Assembly: GCA_028829895.1 (NCBI GenBank)
Contig: CM054177.1
Coordinates: forward strand, 35,613,064-35,677,063
DNA length: 64,000 bases
DNA from: Sinotaia quadrata
Taxonomy: Eukaryota; Mollusca; Gastropoda; Architaenioglossa; Viviparidae
Reading direction: 5' to 3'
Positions 12,501 through 27,500 of the stretch are shown here, piece after piece. Position numbers and translations under genes: made by a program. Each line of letters opens with the position of its first letter. The stretch's first letter is position 1. The notes beneath the pieces are model-generated. The model saw only the letters and a program-made list of their open reading frames with translations. It did no database searches and had not been told where the DNA came from.

Positions 12501-15500
12501 TATTAACTATTAAATTCTTTATTGTTAATACCTCTTTCGTAGTGATTTTTATGCATATAGACCTAATTATGGTTTGGATGGGGGATCGACTGAGCTAAAT
12601 GTAACATATTGAATGCATAAAGATTTAAGAGAGTGTTAACGGTTTCCAAGCCGGCTACTGTACACAAGTTGTCTGTTCGTGAATCTGTTTGTCTGTACTA
12701 CAAAGTCGCATTTTCATATGAGACGAAAGATAATTTGAGCAACCAGTCTGTTTAAGGAAAGAGGAGAAATTAATTTATCTAATTAAATTAAAGTTCTGTA
12801 AAATTCCTAAGCAGGGTCTTTAAATAAAAACTGGACATGTAACAAAGTTTTTTAATACAAGCATCAATAAACTTTTTCCTTTGTCATATCAAAGAGCAAT
12901 ACTTAAATGCACAAATGCAGCAGTGTAAGGTCCACTTGTCTGCATTTATCTGTAAGTTTGTTAGATGGGAGGCCAAAGTGTGCAAAATTCTGTATTTCTG
13001 ACAAAAGCCACTGACAAAGCCACTCTTACAAGAGGTTTGAATATTTCCATCACTGTGTCTGAAAAACAAAACTAGCATCTATTTATTATATTATGATTAT
13101 TTTGGGTAGGGCAGGTGAGACACAGTTTAAAAAATAAATAAAATACCAAGCAGTAAAACCATAATGTAATGTATAGCTATGCTTAAAATAAAATAATACT
13201 AAAAGTGCTTTCTATTACTGAGAAATAAAATATATTTAGTCCAAACAAAAAGTACTTTGAAATATTCAATATTCTTTCAAAGTAAATAATGATATAAAGA
13301 GTGACACTTAGAGAACCCATTTATTCTCAAACAAAAACAACACTTATCTTAAATCTAATGTCACATAAGTAAACTTTGGACTAAAATATTCTTTCACATT
13401 ACACAATGATGCCTTGAATACAAACTGCGACATTTCAGCACACCCATTAATCCTGAAACCCCCAAAAACAAACAAAAAAAAACAAAGAAAACAATACATC
13501 ATGAAAGTCACATTACTAAACTTCAGACTAAAACAACCTTTCAAAAGCACACAATGATAAAAACTTGGAAGATACATTAATCCTGAGACAAAAAAATTCA
13601 CATTTGTGAATCCAAATCATATCACTTAATTTCAAATCTAATATGTTTACACATTTGATGATGGTTTACAAAAATACAAAAATGACTTTTAATATGGCAA
13701 CATTTACCAAATCCTTTTTGACTTCAATCACTTTATATGTAACATAGTCATCACTCCTATTAAATAATTAATATCTGCATGTTAAGTAATATTTGCTTTT
13801 CTGACAATAATCTTATTATATCTAGTAATTATATAAGTATGAAAACAAAAATATAGCAACATTTGTACAGTAGTGTGTATTTTATTAAATGTTCATTTGC
13901 ATTTCACTAATGCATTTTATGTGACTGATTGTCAACATAATCTGCAAAACAGGTAAATCATTGGTGGTCAGCTCCATGACTGAAAATCAAATGTACTTGA
14001 CAAGCAATCACAAATGCATTGACCATGCACAAACTTATAATAATAAATCTTAAATAAAAACCCTGTTAAGGCTCACTTACGGCCCATTCATTAACAAGTT
14101 CAATCCATGCAGTAAGTGAAGAAAGGACACTAAGGAATTCATCCCACAAGTCCACAGAAACAGGTACATTCAAGTTAGCTTTGATCCATGTCACGATTAA
14201 TGTCTGAAAATAAATACAGCTTATAAATTATACAGTAAAGATAATTCAGCTCGAACTTTACCAGTTCTACATGGCTTCAGTCAAATACTAAATGATTATG
14301 CATCTCCTCATTCTGACTTAAAAAGTTAAACTGATCATAAACTAATAAAAACCTTACTTTCTTCAATCAGTGTTAAACTTTGCTAGAATTAGGTAGTTGC
14401 ACAGTAGCCCGCCAGCAGCAATACTTTTGTAAAAGTGCACATTTTCATTACTTTTCATTCACTGATTTCTCAACAACCAAAGCATTGTTTAATTCAAACA
14501 AACATTCAAAATCAAGCTTAATGTTTCTATTTCTTATGATTGTAAATTTGTATGTCTTGCTTGTATGTGGAAAGTACATGGAATAAAGTTGACTAATTTT
14601 TTACCTGTGTCAAGTTTTGTCCAGCCGCTTTACACGATTTAACAGAATGCGCGTTTTGATATATCATGTTTCTTACCTCGGTGCAAACTCTACAAACACA
14701 CTACACACATATATTTTGTATCAAAATGAAGACAATTAAATGCTGCATCTATTGCTATGAGGTTTGATGTGATTTTTTTCTGTACACATTTTAAAAATTA
14801 GTTTTAAAGCAAAGTTCGGCAAGAAATCTGCAATTTTTGTCATTTAAAAAAGGTCAAAAGTATGCTATTACTAGGCTTGAATGAAAGGACTTTTCGACAG
14901 AGGTATGGGGTTAATGTATTCATGACCTGTGGAAAAATCGCAATCCAATCAAATGCAAGCTATCTAAATCACTTGTTCTTACAACAATGGCTTCCAACAT
15001 GTGTTTTGAGCATGCTTCCTTAGACAAATTCCGAAGTGAAATCACGAAGTTTACACTAAATTTAATAATGCATTAATGATTTAGATAAGTACTTTAGTTA
15101 CTATTCTTTAAAGGGGTTATGGTTTTATTATGTAGTTTAATATGATTAGCAGTTTGTTTCCATCGTTTTATCATAGTAGTGGATCTGTCATCGCATGCTT
15201 GTTAAGGGAACGAACAATCAAGTCGCAATCAAGGGAATCAACATAAAATGTAGAAAATATACTAAGTTTTATGAAGATAAGACAGATGAATTACATATTT
15301 GGCAGTATTATTATTTCACTTTAATTTTATAGATGTTTGATGTGACTTCATTCATTCATAAATCGATGTTGAATTAAGTCACTACAAAAATCAAGGAAGA
15401 TTAGGCAGGCCTGAAAATGGCGACTAATTTAGTCGCCATGGCTAGTGAAAAAAAAAATTGGCGACTAAAAAAAAACTTTAGTCGCCAACTGCGAATGCGC

Positions 15501-18500
15501 TAAAATGAACTTTTTTGTGAACAACTATGGGTTTGTAAATGTTCCTATCCGTATTTTTACTCAGCCCGGAAGTCCCCAAATTTTCACTTTCATTTCCTGT
15601 ACAAAGATCAACAATGAAGCAATCGGCAAGTGGTGCCCAGAGATCATTCCTCCCAAAGTGGAAGCATGAATTTTCCTGGTTAATTTTTGATGAGACAAGT
15701 AAGAAAATGACCTGTGCGATCTGCAAAAAGTACCCAGCATTGGTGGGAAAATGCGACTTCATCACGGGCACTGACAATTTTAAAAAAGAGACACTGCAAT
15801 GCCACTCCATTAGCAAAAAGCACATTGCTGCACGCGATGCTGACCTGTCTAGGCAAGGTTCAATAGTGGCTGGTCAGAGTACAATCCATGCGGCGTTTGT
15901 TCAGCAACGAACAAAACAGACTGAAAAGGACAATGTGGACTTGAAGTGCAAACTTAACACTGCATATGTGCTGGCAAAAGAAGAGCTGCCCTTTACAAAG
16001 TTCAAACCGCTTCTTGATCTTCAAAAGAAAAATGGACTTGATATTTCGTCCACCTATGCAAACCAGGTGATGGCAGCAGAATTGGTACACACCATTTCAG
16101 AAACCTTCAAAGATGAGGTTACCTTCTATTTCATTTTTACAACGAATTGTGTTAACAATAGACTTAGAATTCTAGCATGATTTATTTATTTATAATGTAA
16201 TTTCACTTCACTATTGGCAATAGTAGACACAAATCAAAGCATTTTTTAAAAAATTAGATAAACAACAATTGTATTATTAATAGTTCCAACAATAACAATA
16301 GCAGCAAGAGATAAAAAAGAATATTAATAATAAAATAATAATAGTAATACCAAAATAAAAAGACGCAGAACTCAATGACGTCAAAAAGCAAACATGCATA
16401 GGCAAAATACAGATTACGTCACCCCCTGTGTGCATGCTGAACCTTTTGCTCTAAACATTAACATAAATAGCAACATGGTTTTTATCGTGATCATGTGCCA
16501 TTTTAATAACGCAGCCCGGAAAAATAATTCGTAATGCACTATCGGGATTCAGTCGCCAGTTACATTTCTTCTAGATCTAAATTATTTGGTAATACTATTT
16601 ATAAAAATAAAAATTAATTAAAATAAAATAATACATTATAATAATATGCAAATATATTATGGATTAAAAGTTATGCACATAAACACGGTTTTTATCATTC
16701 GTTTTTCTTTTGCATCTATTCTGAATGCTGATAAGCTAAGTTAATTTAACCGGTTTCCACCAGTAGCACTCTAACTTGTATCACATTGTTTGTAGGTTGG
16801 TTGTACAGTGAAGAGCAACAGTTACATCAGCATAATGATTGATGGTGCAACAGATAGCTCTGTGATAACTTTATCAGATTAAGTTGAAAGTAAAAATAAA
16901 AACATCACTGTAAAACAACACAAAATTGAGCTTTCGTTGTAAAAGACCTTCTTCAGAAAATTTTAAAAAATTCAAACTGAAATATCATAGATGAAATCAC
17001 ACATTGATTTGTATAACACTGACATCATTCGCTCTCTTTCTCTCTCTCTCTCAAACTCCCCCCCCCCAAATTATCTTAATAATATATAGCTACTACTTTT
17101 ATTAATAAAATTGACACGATACTATAGCTAATAACCAAATGACCACCCAGATTACCTGAACAAAACAGTATTTTTTTATGTTAGGCTATTTTGATTGTCT
17201 AGAAAAAAATTAAATTGGCTAGTAAAAATTTTAGTTTGGCTAGTAAAATTTTTAGTTTGGCTACTAAAATTTTTAAGTTACTAGCCAAAGGCTAGTGGGA
17301 CTTTTTTTTCATTTTCAGGGCTGTTAGGCCTATCAGTATTTACTTGTTGCATAAGTACTACTTTCACTTCTAACCTTGATGTTTCATAGTTTTACTTGTC
17401 TGTTTAAATAATTAGGCCTATTTAACATTTCAACAATCTAAATATAGTTTATTTTAAAAAAAGACAAACTTATTTTAATTGTGCAAGCACTGGCTTAAAG
17501 TTCAACTTTAAGTACAGTAGGTATGATTGGCCTAATCAATCCACATTGATCTTTTTTTGTTTTACAAATTTTTTTTAACTTTTGTCCACCCCAACCCCTT
17601 GAAGTTGTACAGTGCCTTCTCTTTATTACACATTAATTGCACAAAATAAAGTGCAAAGATTTTTATTCAAGCCTAGTGATGGTGTACTTTTGACCATTTT
17701 TAATGAAGAAAATTGCAGATTACTTGCCAACTTTTGTTTAAAATTCATTTGTAAAATGTGTACAGAATAAACCAAACCAAACTTCATAGCAGTGGATGCA
17801 GCATTTAATTATCTTTATTTTGATACCAAATATATGTATGTAGTGTGTTTGTGTGTGGCACACTAGCCAAGGTAAGAAACACTGTATGCCAAAACACGCA
17901 TTCTGTCTTGTAAATCTGCTGGACAAAACTCAACATAGGTGAATAATTATCAACTTGTTCTATCAACTGTACTTTCCACGTACAAGCAAGATATACAAAT
18001 TTACAATCATAAGAAATAGAAACATTAAACTTGATTTTGAATGTTTGTTTGAATTAAAGAATGCTTTGGTTGTTGAGAAATTAGTGAATGAAAAGTCATT
18101 TCTTAAGACAAAAATGTCTGTTAACAATGAACAAAGGACTTCAATTTGCAATTGGACTTGTATTTGCTTTTCTATAAGAATTCTTGTGCAAATTATTTTA
18201 TGACACTGTAATGATTTTTTTATCTTGCATTGGGGGTGGGGAAAAAAAATCTTCATTTTCATCGAAAGGTTAGGGCACTTTTCATTATATATTTATTTTT
18301 GAATTTTAAATAATTTTAAAATACTACTTTTAAAATTCTTTAGTATGTTCAGCATAGGTACCAATTTTGAGATCTGTTTGGTTATATTTTGAAGCTTTCA
18401 TCAGACACATCTTGGGCGCTGTCTTGCTTGAAGCTCTGTGTCTCAAACTTTTATGGGTGAGACCTCTGATGAGGCAGCACCCTGGATATTTAACTAAAAT

Positions 18501-21500
18501 ACTGCCCAAACACCCCCAAAATCACTTAGATTTATAAAATTTATTATTTGAGGATGTAAGGTTTTATTTACCATAGAAAATTTAACACTGTGGGCAAACT
18601 TTGTGAGAATCAACATTCAAGATCAAGAAAAAGTAAGGGAACTTTTTATTATATATTTATTTTTTAAATTTAATGGATTTTCAACTATAAACCATATTTT
18701 GATATAATCTCAAATATAAATATTAATAGATATAGGCATGAGATATAGTAGTATTTATATATATATGTACAATATAAGAATTAAAAATAATCACTCAGTT
18801 TATTTAAAAGCACTTCTACATGAATATGTTAAAATAATAAATGAAGCGAAGAAAGTATATGAATGTGACAATTACTACCTATTACCATATCATATTATGA
18901 CTCATGCCAAACCATCACTGTTCAAAGTTTGTCCTACTCGGCAATGTACCCAACTTAAAAAGTTGAGACAGAACACCTTTCTTTCTCGACAAAGCAGTAA
19001 CTATGAATTGCTGATGAATATTTTGAGTCATCCTCTATTTTGTAGAATTGTAAATAAGTTGTAATCTATTAACCATCACACAAATCATTCAATGCCATTT
19101 TCCATAGTATTTGCATATCCCACAAGATGAATGAGTTCTATAAGCTTTTTAGGTTAATGCTGAATAATCTGCATTTTAAAAAAACTGACCCGCACTTTCA
19201 AAATATCTATTCAATATAATTTTTTTTTTTTATTATTTTTTATTTTTTATTGGGGGGGGGAACAAGTGGAACTCTACTTGACCAGAACTTCATAAATTAA
19301 TGTAACTCTTAATCAAATCATCTTTGGCAGTAATAAGATTTGAGAATATGATTTAAATTTGTTTGTTAATGCTGACAATAGGACACTTAACAGTTAGATT
19401 TATCATACAGCAAGTAATTTATTTAAACATAATTTTAAAATGTATCTAATTCAGGAAAGCAGTGTGCATTTAAATGTGTCACAATACAGTCTTATGCAAT
19501 AATTTTGATAAGTGAAAAGTGCAGTACTGTTTATGAAAATAATGATTAGTACATGCCAAAATTGGGCCTTGCCTATGGCAATTCATTAACACCTAGTGGT
19601 TAGGGGAGATGGACACTTCCTGTTTGGGCAAAATGAGCCCAAACTATGACCTACTAGTTAATGTTTATTCAAAAATTATGTTTATTAAAAGAAGTTTTAG
19701 AAGAATATCCTATTTAAAAATGAAAATTAGTACAACAAAATCGCCTATAAAATAATCAGCATAGCAGTTTATACTTATGTGGATATAAATGGCAAATTTT
19801 TCAATCAAAAAAATTACAATTTTATCCATGATATAACTGACATAGTTTTAAAATATTCTCTTATTTCAATTAATTGAATACTGCCATGAGGCACAGAATA
19901 AAAAACAATGACTGCAGCTTACCTGTCAACTAGCATACTTTATGGAAGTTTTTATTTTACACCAAAAGAATTAAAACTAAAATTATTGGAATCTAAAGTT
20001 TCCTCCCAAAGGTATACCATAAATCTGCAGAAAATTACTGAGAACTGTTGACATTTAAATATCACTCATTAATATTAGATTTTACATCAAATTTTACATA
20101 TATCAAAACTTTATTTATTTTGTTTAATTTGAACTATTTTATTCTGATGAAGTGAAGAGAAAAACTATGCTTGTTTTATTATTCATATATTCATATACAT
20201 ACATTTTTCAGAAAAAAACTGCTAAAAGAACCTAGTAGACAGTCAACAACAAAAAAAGATTTGTAGGATTTTTAGCAGCATAGATATTTGTTATTAGACA
20301 ATTTATTTTAGTTTAGATTATGTATGCTTATTTTAATGTTGTAAGGATATCTCCAAGTAATAACATTATCATTTACATGAAATAAATAATATTATTATAA
20401 AAGTAATTTTATCCAAACATACTTTCTAATTTTTAAAAAAATAATTACTCCCCCACTTTTAAAAAAAAATAAATTGCTACCAGATTTCCGTCAATTATGA
20501 TTAAACGTTCATGTTGAGATATTTGTAGAAAGTATTCTGAATTAAATATACATATTTTTTTTAAAAGAAAGGAAAGGAAAAAAAGAAGATATTTAAAAAG
20601 AAACAAAGAAACTAATATCAAACAATGTTTCCTACACTACTTTTTTTGTGATGAGTTGAATAATAACTTTATTTTCATTTTCCTGGGTATATTTAACCTG
20701 AAAAATTGGTTGTGCCAAACGACCACCGAGTGTCTGATGCCGCTCGATGGGAGGTTCTTTCCTAAGCACTCCTGATGTGATGCACAGCAGGACTCTGAGC
20801 ATTTGCTCCCTGAACAGAAAATAGTGTATCTAATTAATTATTTTATACATCCTGTAATGCATCCAAATAATTATGATTTCTGCAATGAGTCTAATTAATT
20901 ATATTATGAATCTGTGCACATTTTGAACTTCAAATACAACCGTTCAATCATTTATAATTTTATGAGCATCATGTATTACTCTAGAGTAGACAGTAGAGAA
21001 ATGACAATATTATCTATAACAAATTTAGGACAATTTTAAATATATAATTTAAATATTATGATACAAAATAAAGCTATTTTTATATCAGAAATTATAGTGC
21101 TGCTCTGAATGCAATATTTAAAACAATTTTGAATAGACAATTTAAATAATGTTAAGATATTAATAAAACCATTTTTATATAAGAGATATTAGTTCTGCAG
21201 CTAACATATTATTAACTGATATATATACAATTGGAGTTTTATATTCTCATTGAATAAAACTATATGTATGAAATGTAACCCAACTAAAATCTTGCAGTAA
21301 GAGATATAGCAATATTCAGTAGTACTAGGACTGACAAATTAATTTTCCTCCCAAAGACACTACTTTAAAAAAATATATGACATTCATTGGAGGTTTGGAT
21401 TATGATTATTTTTTTCTCACCATGTTTTCTGGTTCATCTGTGCATTCATCACAACATGTCGATAAATATTAAGAACTCTTTTGCAAAGGTCAACCTGCAA

Positions 21501-24500
21501 TAAAATATACTGTGATAAAAGCAACAACAGGGAAAATGGTTTATTTAGGTTTAGGACTTAGATAAAGCTAGATTGCTAGAGACTACCTTTGTACAAAAGT
21601 AAGAAGATGGGATATAAGTTAGCAAGTTGTCAGTCATAAGAGAAATAGCAAAGCAGTAGGAATACAGAGATTAGTCATAGTTTAGCTGTATATGAAATAA
21701 AATTATGTTCTTTATGTGGAAAGACTTGGACTTATGTGTATTTTTATCAGTTATGGGAGGTGCAGATTTAATTGCGATATTCATGTTTCTCTCTAATTGT
21801 TTCTGCTCTGGTTCCATTATATCCACTGTTTATAAATAATACAATAATCAATCACCATTAAAAGAACCTGTGCTGATTATCTTGTTTTAATTATTTATCC
21901 ATCATCACCTACAATCGTCCTTTACATTTTGTTCAGAGTTGACAATGAGTGTCGTGTATTTTTTTTTTTACTATTCATAAGGAAAAACCTATTTGTTTAA
22001 TATGTTCTAAAACCATTTTAGTCATTAAAAAATATAACTAAAAAAGACACAATGAATCAAAATATATTAAGTTAAGAAAAAGTAAACAGTGAACTATGAA
22101 AAGAAAAAAATTCAAAATTTGAAGAAATCACTGACTTGTCAGCAGATCATTTTCTGGAGAATTCCAGAGAATTCCAAACTGAGCTGACAACATTGAAAGG
22201 GTAAACTTTCTTGTAAGTGATAAAATTGCTAAATACTCAAAACCATTTTCTGATTCATCCAAGAATGTCTCAGTGAAGTAGTGAATATACTGAGCCCAGG
22301 TAAGAAAATGGAATGTGATAATATATCTCTTGTTGTATAGTGGCCAGGCATTTGATGACATGACTGAGAACATAAAGTTAGCATTAAAGAAGTTAGTTAT
22401 GGAATTTAGTATCTTTTCAATTGCTCCCTGAGAGAATAGATAACACAAAAGCAGCTCAACTAACATTTTTCATACAAGGATTTTATGTCAATTTTAAACA
22501 CACTGAGGAAATACTTTCACTTTAGAAAATGAAAGACCACAACAGGGAAAGTTTTTCAAGAAGTAGAAAATGCTTTTGATAAATCAACTGGGCAATACTG
22601 TGAGGAACAGTGTCAAAGATAAAATCAGAGCTGAATAGAAAGAGAATAAAAATGCATTCTTTACTGTATTATACAACAATAAAACCTGAATGCTAATTGA
22701 ATAATTTCAACAATGTAATGACAAACATAGTTTCAAGAGCTATAAATCACTGACAACTTCAAGAATTTCTCAGTGACCTGGAAGCTGACCACTAAGACTT
22801 TATACTTTTTTGTGATGTACAGATGGGTGGAAAGGTAGTAACACAGAAGAGAGGATGCACACTTCTCTCTCAAGTGTTTAATTTGGTCGTCACTTGTACT
22901 GACAAAAACTTGTGGGTGAACTTTAAATGGTGGTGTGATTAGTATCTATTCATTCTGGTTGAACAATAAATTGAATCCTGCATGCAATGGCAATACATGC
23001 TGATGATCCTTTGACAGTTAAATATAAGAAAGTATAGGCCATACACTTCTGATAGGGTTAAATTTCTCCCAGAAAATCACTAAAGCCTTTGTTCATCTAC
23101 CCATGCTAAATTGTGGCTAGCTCCCTATCAATACATATAACATAGTACAGTGCCTATCTTCATATATGAAATCTACAATTATAAGCAAGTGTGAAACCTA
23201 AGAACTGGAAAAAAATCAATGTTTGATTTCACAGTCATTCATATATTGTGATCTGGATAATATATAATTTTATAAAACTGTATGATACTCCAACAGTACA
23301 GTACCAGTTGTTATGCTTCTTGTTAATTACAGGTATGATATTCAGATAAGGAGCACACGACTAAGGTATAAGTAAGCAGCATACATTATTTTAATTAAAT
23401 TTCCCTACAGAACAGCATTTTAAAAGTAACTGCACTCATGAGAATAATAAGAGTCAAAGAAAGTATTACAGAATAAACTGGTATTCATGAATAAGACACT
23501 TGTGCTGATATGAATAAGTGTAAGTTCAATTCACGCTCAGGGTTTAAACCTGAAGGTCGTTCTTATTATTCACTAGCTGAAGCTGTTTTCAAGAGGGCAG
23601 AAATTGTTTGCATGATATGACAGTTGACACTCAGTGATTACAGGTAATACATTACAAGCTTATTGCTATCATGCTAATTACTGTCAATGTGCAGATACAT
23701 ATTTCCACTATTTAATTTATAATTATGTTAGCTTTTTTTATAATAAGTTGTAGGGAATCCTAGCTTGGCAACTACACATTTTATATCATAAACTGTCTAG
23801 TGTCACACAGACCAAAAAAAGTATTTTATTACTGTATTCATATGAAGTACTGACTTTGTTGTTAAAATACTGATAATAAACATTCTTGGACCTGTCAAAT
23901 GAAACAAACATATTTTTAATGAGTTTTTGTTATAACTCAACAACAGATGATTTTCCAAACTATCATGAATGAAATTTAAAGCATTTTAAATTCTGTTAAT
24001 AATATATATTTTTTAATCTTTTTTAGATGATTGAAACATAGTAACTTCAGCTAAATGCTATGGCATAAAACATTAAGCATTTTTTTGTTGATAAAGTTTT
24101 GTAACATATTTCCATGATGCACATGCTTTACATTATTATGAAAACATACATTATGCACTATACAACCACAACTTATTTTGTAGTAAAATTTATATATAAT
24201 GTGTACAAATGAATATATACATATAATATATATATGACAAAAGAGATTTGTTTATTCTACAACAAGCAGTCTTTCTTTCATTATGATTGGTAAGGGTTCC
24301 ATGTTTTATTTGTTAGCTTGAATATGTATTACCTATTTCTTTTTAAATCATGTAAATTTGTAATAATATTCAAAACTATTATAATGTATATCTGAAACTT
24401 CTCTATTCGATGATGAACACAATGTATATACCATGAGCCATATGAATACATAGGAAATAAATAATTCATTGATTTAAAATGTGTACATATTCTCAGAAAA

Positions 24501-27500
24501 GATGTAAAGTCCTATAACTCTTAAGAGTAGGTATTCCAAACATATTTTACAAAATCATTACTAATAATTTAAAAGTGTATAGTCAGATAAAACTTTTTCT
24601 GCTGATTTCAATGATACTAAAATCAATTTTGTAACTCAGAACCAAAGTTATAAATTGTTCAATATTTAAATTTTCGCAAACTTTTATGCTCAAAATTGAA
24701 ATTGTACAAATAGCTTACTTTGAAGGTCCACAAAATGAAGAAATAATGAACAATATAGTTCAGACTCTCCACATAAGTAGTATCCAACATACATATATGG
24801 CTGAATTTATTTAAGAGGCTTTGTAATATTATTTTCAGTTATACTGTCAGTCAAAATTAGCAATTTATTCATTTTGGGGTTGGAAAAAGCAGTTAACACA
24901 AAATGGACGAAATTGCTATTAAACGTTAAAACTATATTAACTGCTTGTAATTGAGCTACAGAGATGCTTTTGGTACCAGTGAATTCAGTTTGGAAAGATC
25001 TATATTAAGAATGCACTTACCACAATAAAGAAATCTTCATATTTTTTACTCACACTCAGACATTTGACAATCATTCATTTAATTTAATTCAGTTCAGTGA
25101 CAGTCTAGCTTGGTGTCACAAGGAATGTTCTTATATGCTGTATGCACACAATTAAATGCTTTCCACAACAGCATGCTTCATGTTGTGGTGCTTAACCTAA
25201 AAAAGCGATGCTATCTGCTGGTAGACCGTTATTCCACAATCTGCCTTCGCTGGACACAAACAGAATTTCATAGTTGCAGTAAAAGATAGCCATTTATTAC
25301 CTCTACATCATCTTTTCTCAGCCAGTCTTTTCACTTTTATGCTTACAAAAAATATTTGTACCTTATAAATCTTTCCCCTAATGAAATGTACAACACATAA
25401 GGTGGCACACCTAGCTCAAAAAGCACGAAAAATTGAAAAAATTCAATAACAAAAATTTATTGGTCTTTTCTGATAGAAAAATGGCTGAATTTTATGAAAC
25501 TGCTTTTATTTTTGGACAAATCACAATAGTTTTGAAGATATTTTCAATCGAAGATGGGTGGTATACTATGGGAGACATTTTTGGTTAAAAAGTTAACTGA
25601 AAATCGGTCGTTAATTTCAGTTTTTATAAGAAATCTTTAAAAAAAACTATTGATATCAGCACAGAATTTTGAACACAGTTTAAGGACAACATAAGCTAGC
25701 TTCTGAACCTCTAACTATTTTATATATTTGACTATAGTGTGGATATGGAATTATAATTAATTAATTTTTTTTTTAATTTAAAATTTAAATAAAATATGTG
25801 CTCTAGTAAACTCATCAGAAAAGTGAGTAGGCCTATATATTTTGAATCATCAACCATTTTTCATTTTCTGAAAATTTGAATAAAAATTTCCTTCATTTAT
25901 TTGATACATTTTTTGTTGTTGTTGATATTTAGCAGATTTCAGCTAGGTGTGCCACTTTAAGCTTTGGTTAAGGAATATAAATTCTAAAGTCATTTTCAGA
26001 GTTCACAACCATCAGCAAAGTTAAATACTGTAATGTAGGCCTAGTAATAGTATGTGCATCATCAACTCACTCTTATATTTATTGTGGAAAAATAAGCTTG
26101 CAAAATACAGCTAATGACTTGTGTCTATCAGAATTTTAAAAAAAAGAAGAAAATCTGGTAAAAATAATAACTAAAAATTAAAAAAAAACATCTAGTGATC
26201 TTACTCATTGTTTACACTGTGCTCTCTAAAAAAAAAAAAAGTGGTCACATGACCACAAAATAAAAAGAATTAAAAACAAATAACACGCGATCCGAATAAA
26301 TGAAATACATTATATTGAAAATAAATCTTTCCCTTATTGAATGATACAAAACTTAAGCTATGGATAAGGCAGGCTTAAATTCATAAAGTTATTTTCCATG
26401 TTCACCCATATATATATAAAAGATTGCTACTGTAGGCCTATAGACCCTGAAAATTCTTATTTATCATTTAATATAGTCCTTTAAGCGAAAAAATATACGC
26501 CAAAACTGAAAATTATTTATTTATCAACTAATATCCTCAGAGTGATGCACGAGAATGCAAAGTGGAAACTGGTTCAATGTTGCGGAGTGGAACGCAAGAG
26601 AACACGATACAATCTGCCATTGTTGTTGACAGTCTTCGGTGATTTCGGTCATTGACCACAGTTCTTTAAACGCAGTTCAGTATGCGTGCAGTAATTTTTG
26701 TCTCAAACAAACTATATAGACTTATGGATGAAGAATTTTCCTATTTTGGGGTATCCTTTAAGGCTGCTATGTTATCAGAATTACCATGAATGTAATTTAA
26801 GAAAATGTAAGTTTAACTTTATCACACTTTATCTTGAAATTCAAGCGCATTATTTAGTATGGAAATGGACCTTGTTCTCTTCCTTACATGAAAACAGTTA
26901 TTATTTTTAGATTACTCTATCGCATGCATAGTGATGGACCAAGAAAGAGTGCATGGGTTAAGCACTACCGCTGGATGAGTTATGAAGGCTTGGTCAAAAT
27001 GTCGCTCAGTTGGTAACTTCTGAATAACTTCTTATTACTTTTTCACAACTATTTATTAAAACAAAAAAAACAAAAAGACTGAGCAGAGAACAAACTTTTT
27101 CTTTCATGTACTTTTATTTTACAAAAAGCTTCAATATACAGCAGGAAAATGAGTGTTGAAACTGTAGAAAAATTGACTAAACAATGTCCCAATCACCCAT
27201 TCAGCAATGTTTGGAATACCTACTAAAAGATTACAAAATATTTTTCCTTAAATATTTTTTATATTAACTTTAGCTGTATTTATAAATTTTGACTTTTAAC
27301 AATCAAAAATGTGTTTTAATTTAATAAATTTCCCAGTATTTTCCAGCCCCACATAATGTATTCATAACAAATTTGTTCTCACCTGATCCACAAGACCAAA
27401 GCTGTCTGCAGTGTTAAGGAGGAAAATATTGGCAGCATTGGTAATAAATACTTGCAGAATTTTCTGAACCCCTGCTCTAACATCTTGATTTTGTTCAGAT

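Noticed and set aside
15478..15825. 115-codon minus-strand open frame over the hAT transposase exon
   Set aside because: Antisense of the zinc-finger-containing plus-strand exon.
18738..19064. 108-codon plus-strand open frame
   Set aside because: Composition follows the AT-rich background, with no similarity recognised. Treated as chance.
22128..22466. 112-codon minus-strand open frame beginning [14 protein letters not shown]
   Set aside because: No recognisable domain, no splice-consistent link to the host gene, and it lies opposite or beside a plus-strand LINE relic, so it is probably a chance frame.
23520..23560. GTTCAATTC near 23529 as a possible tRNA-type B box (SINE head)
   Set aside because: No convincing A box at the right distance and no cloverleaf could be drawn.
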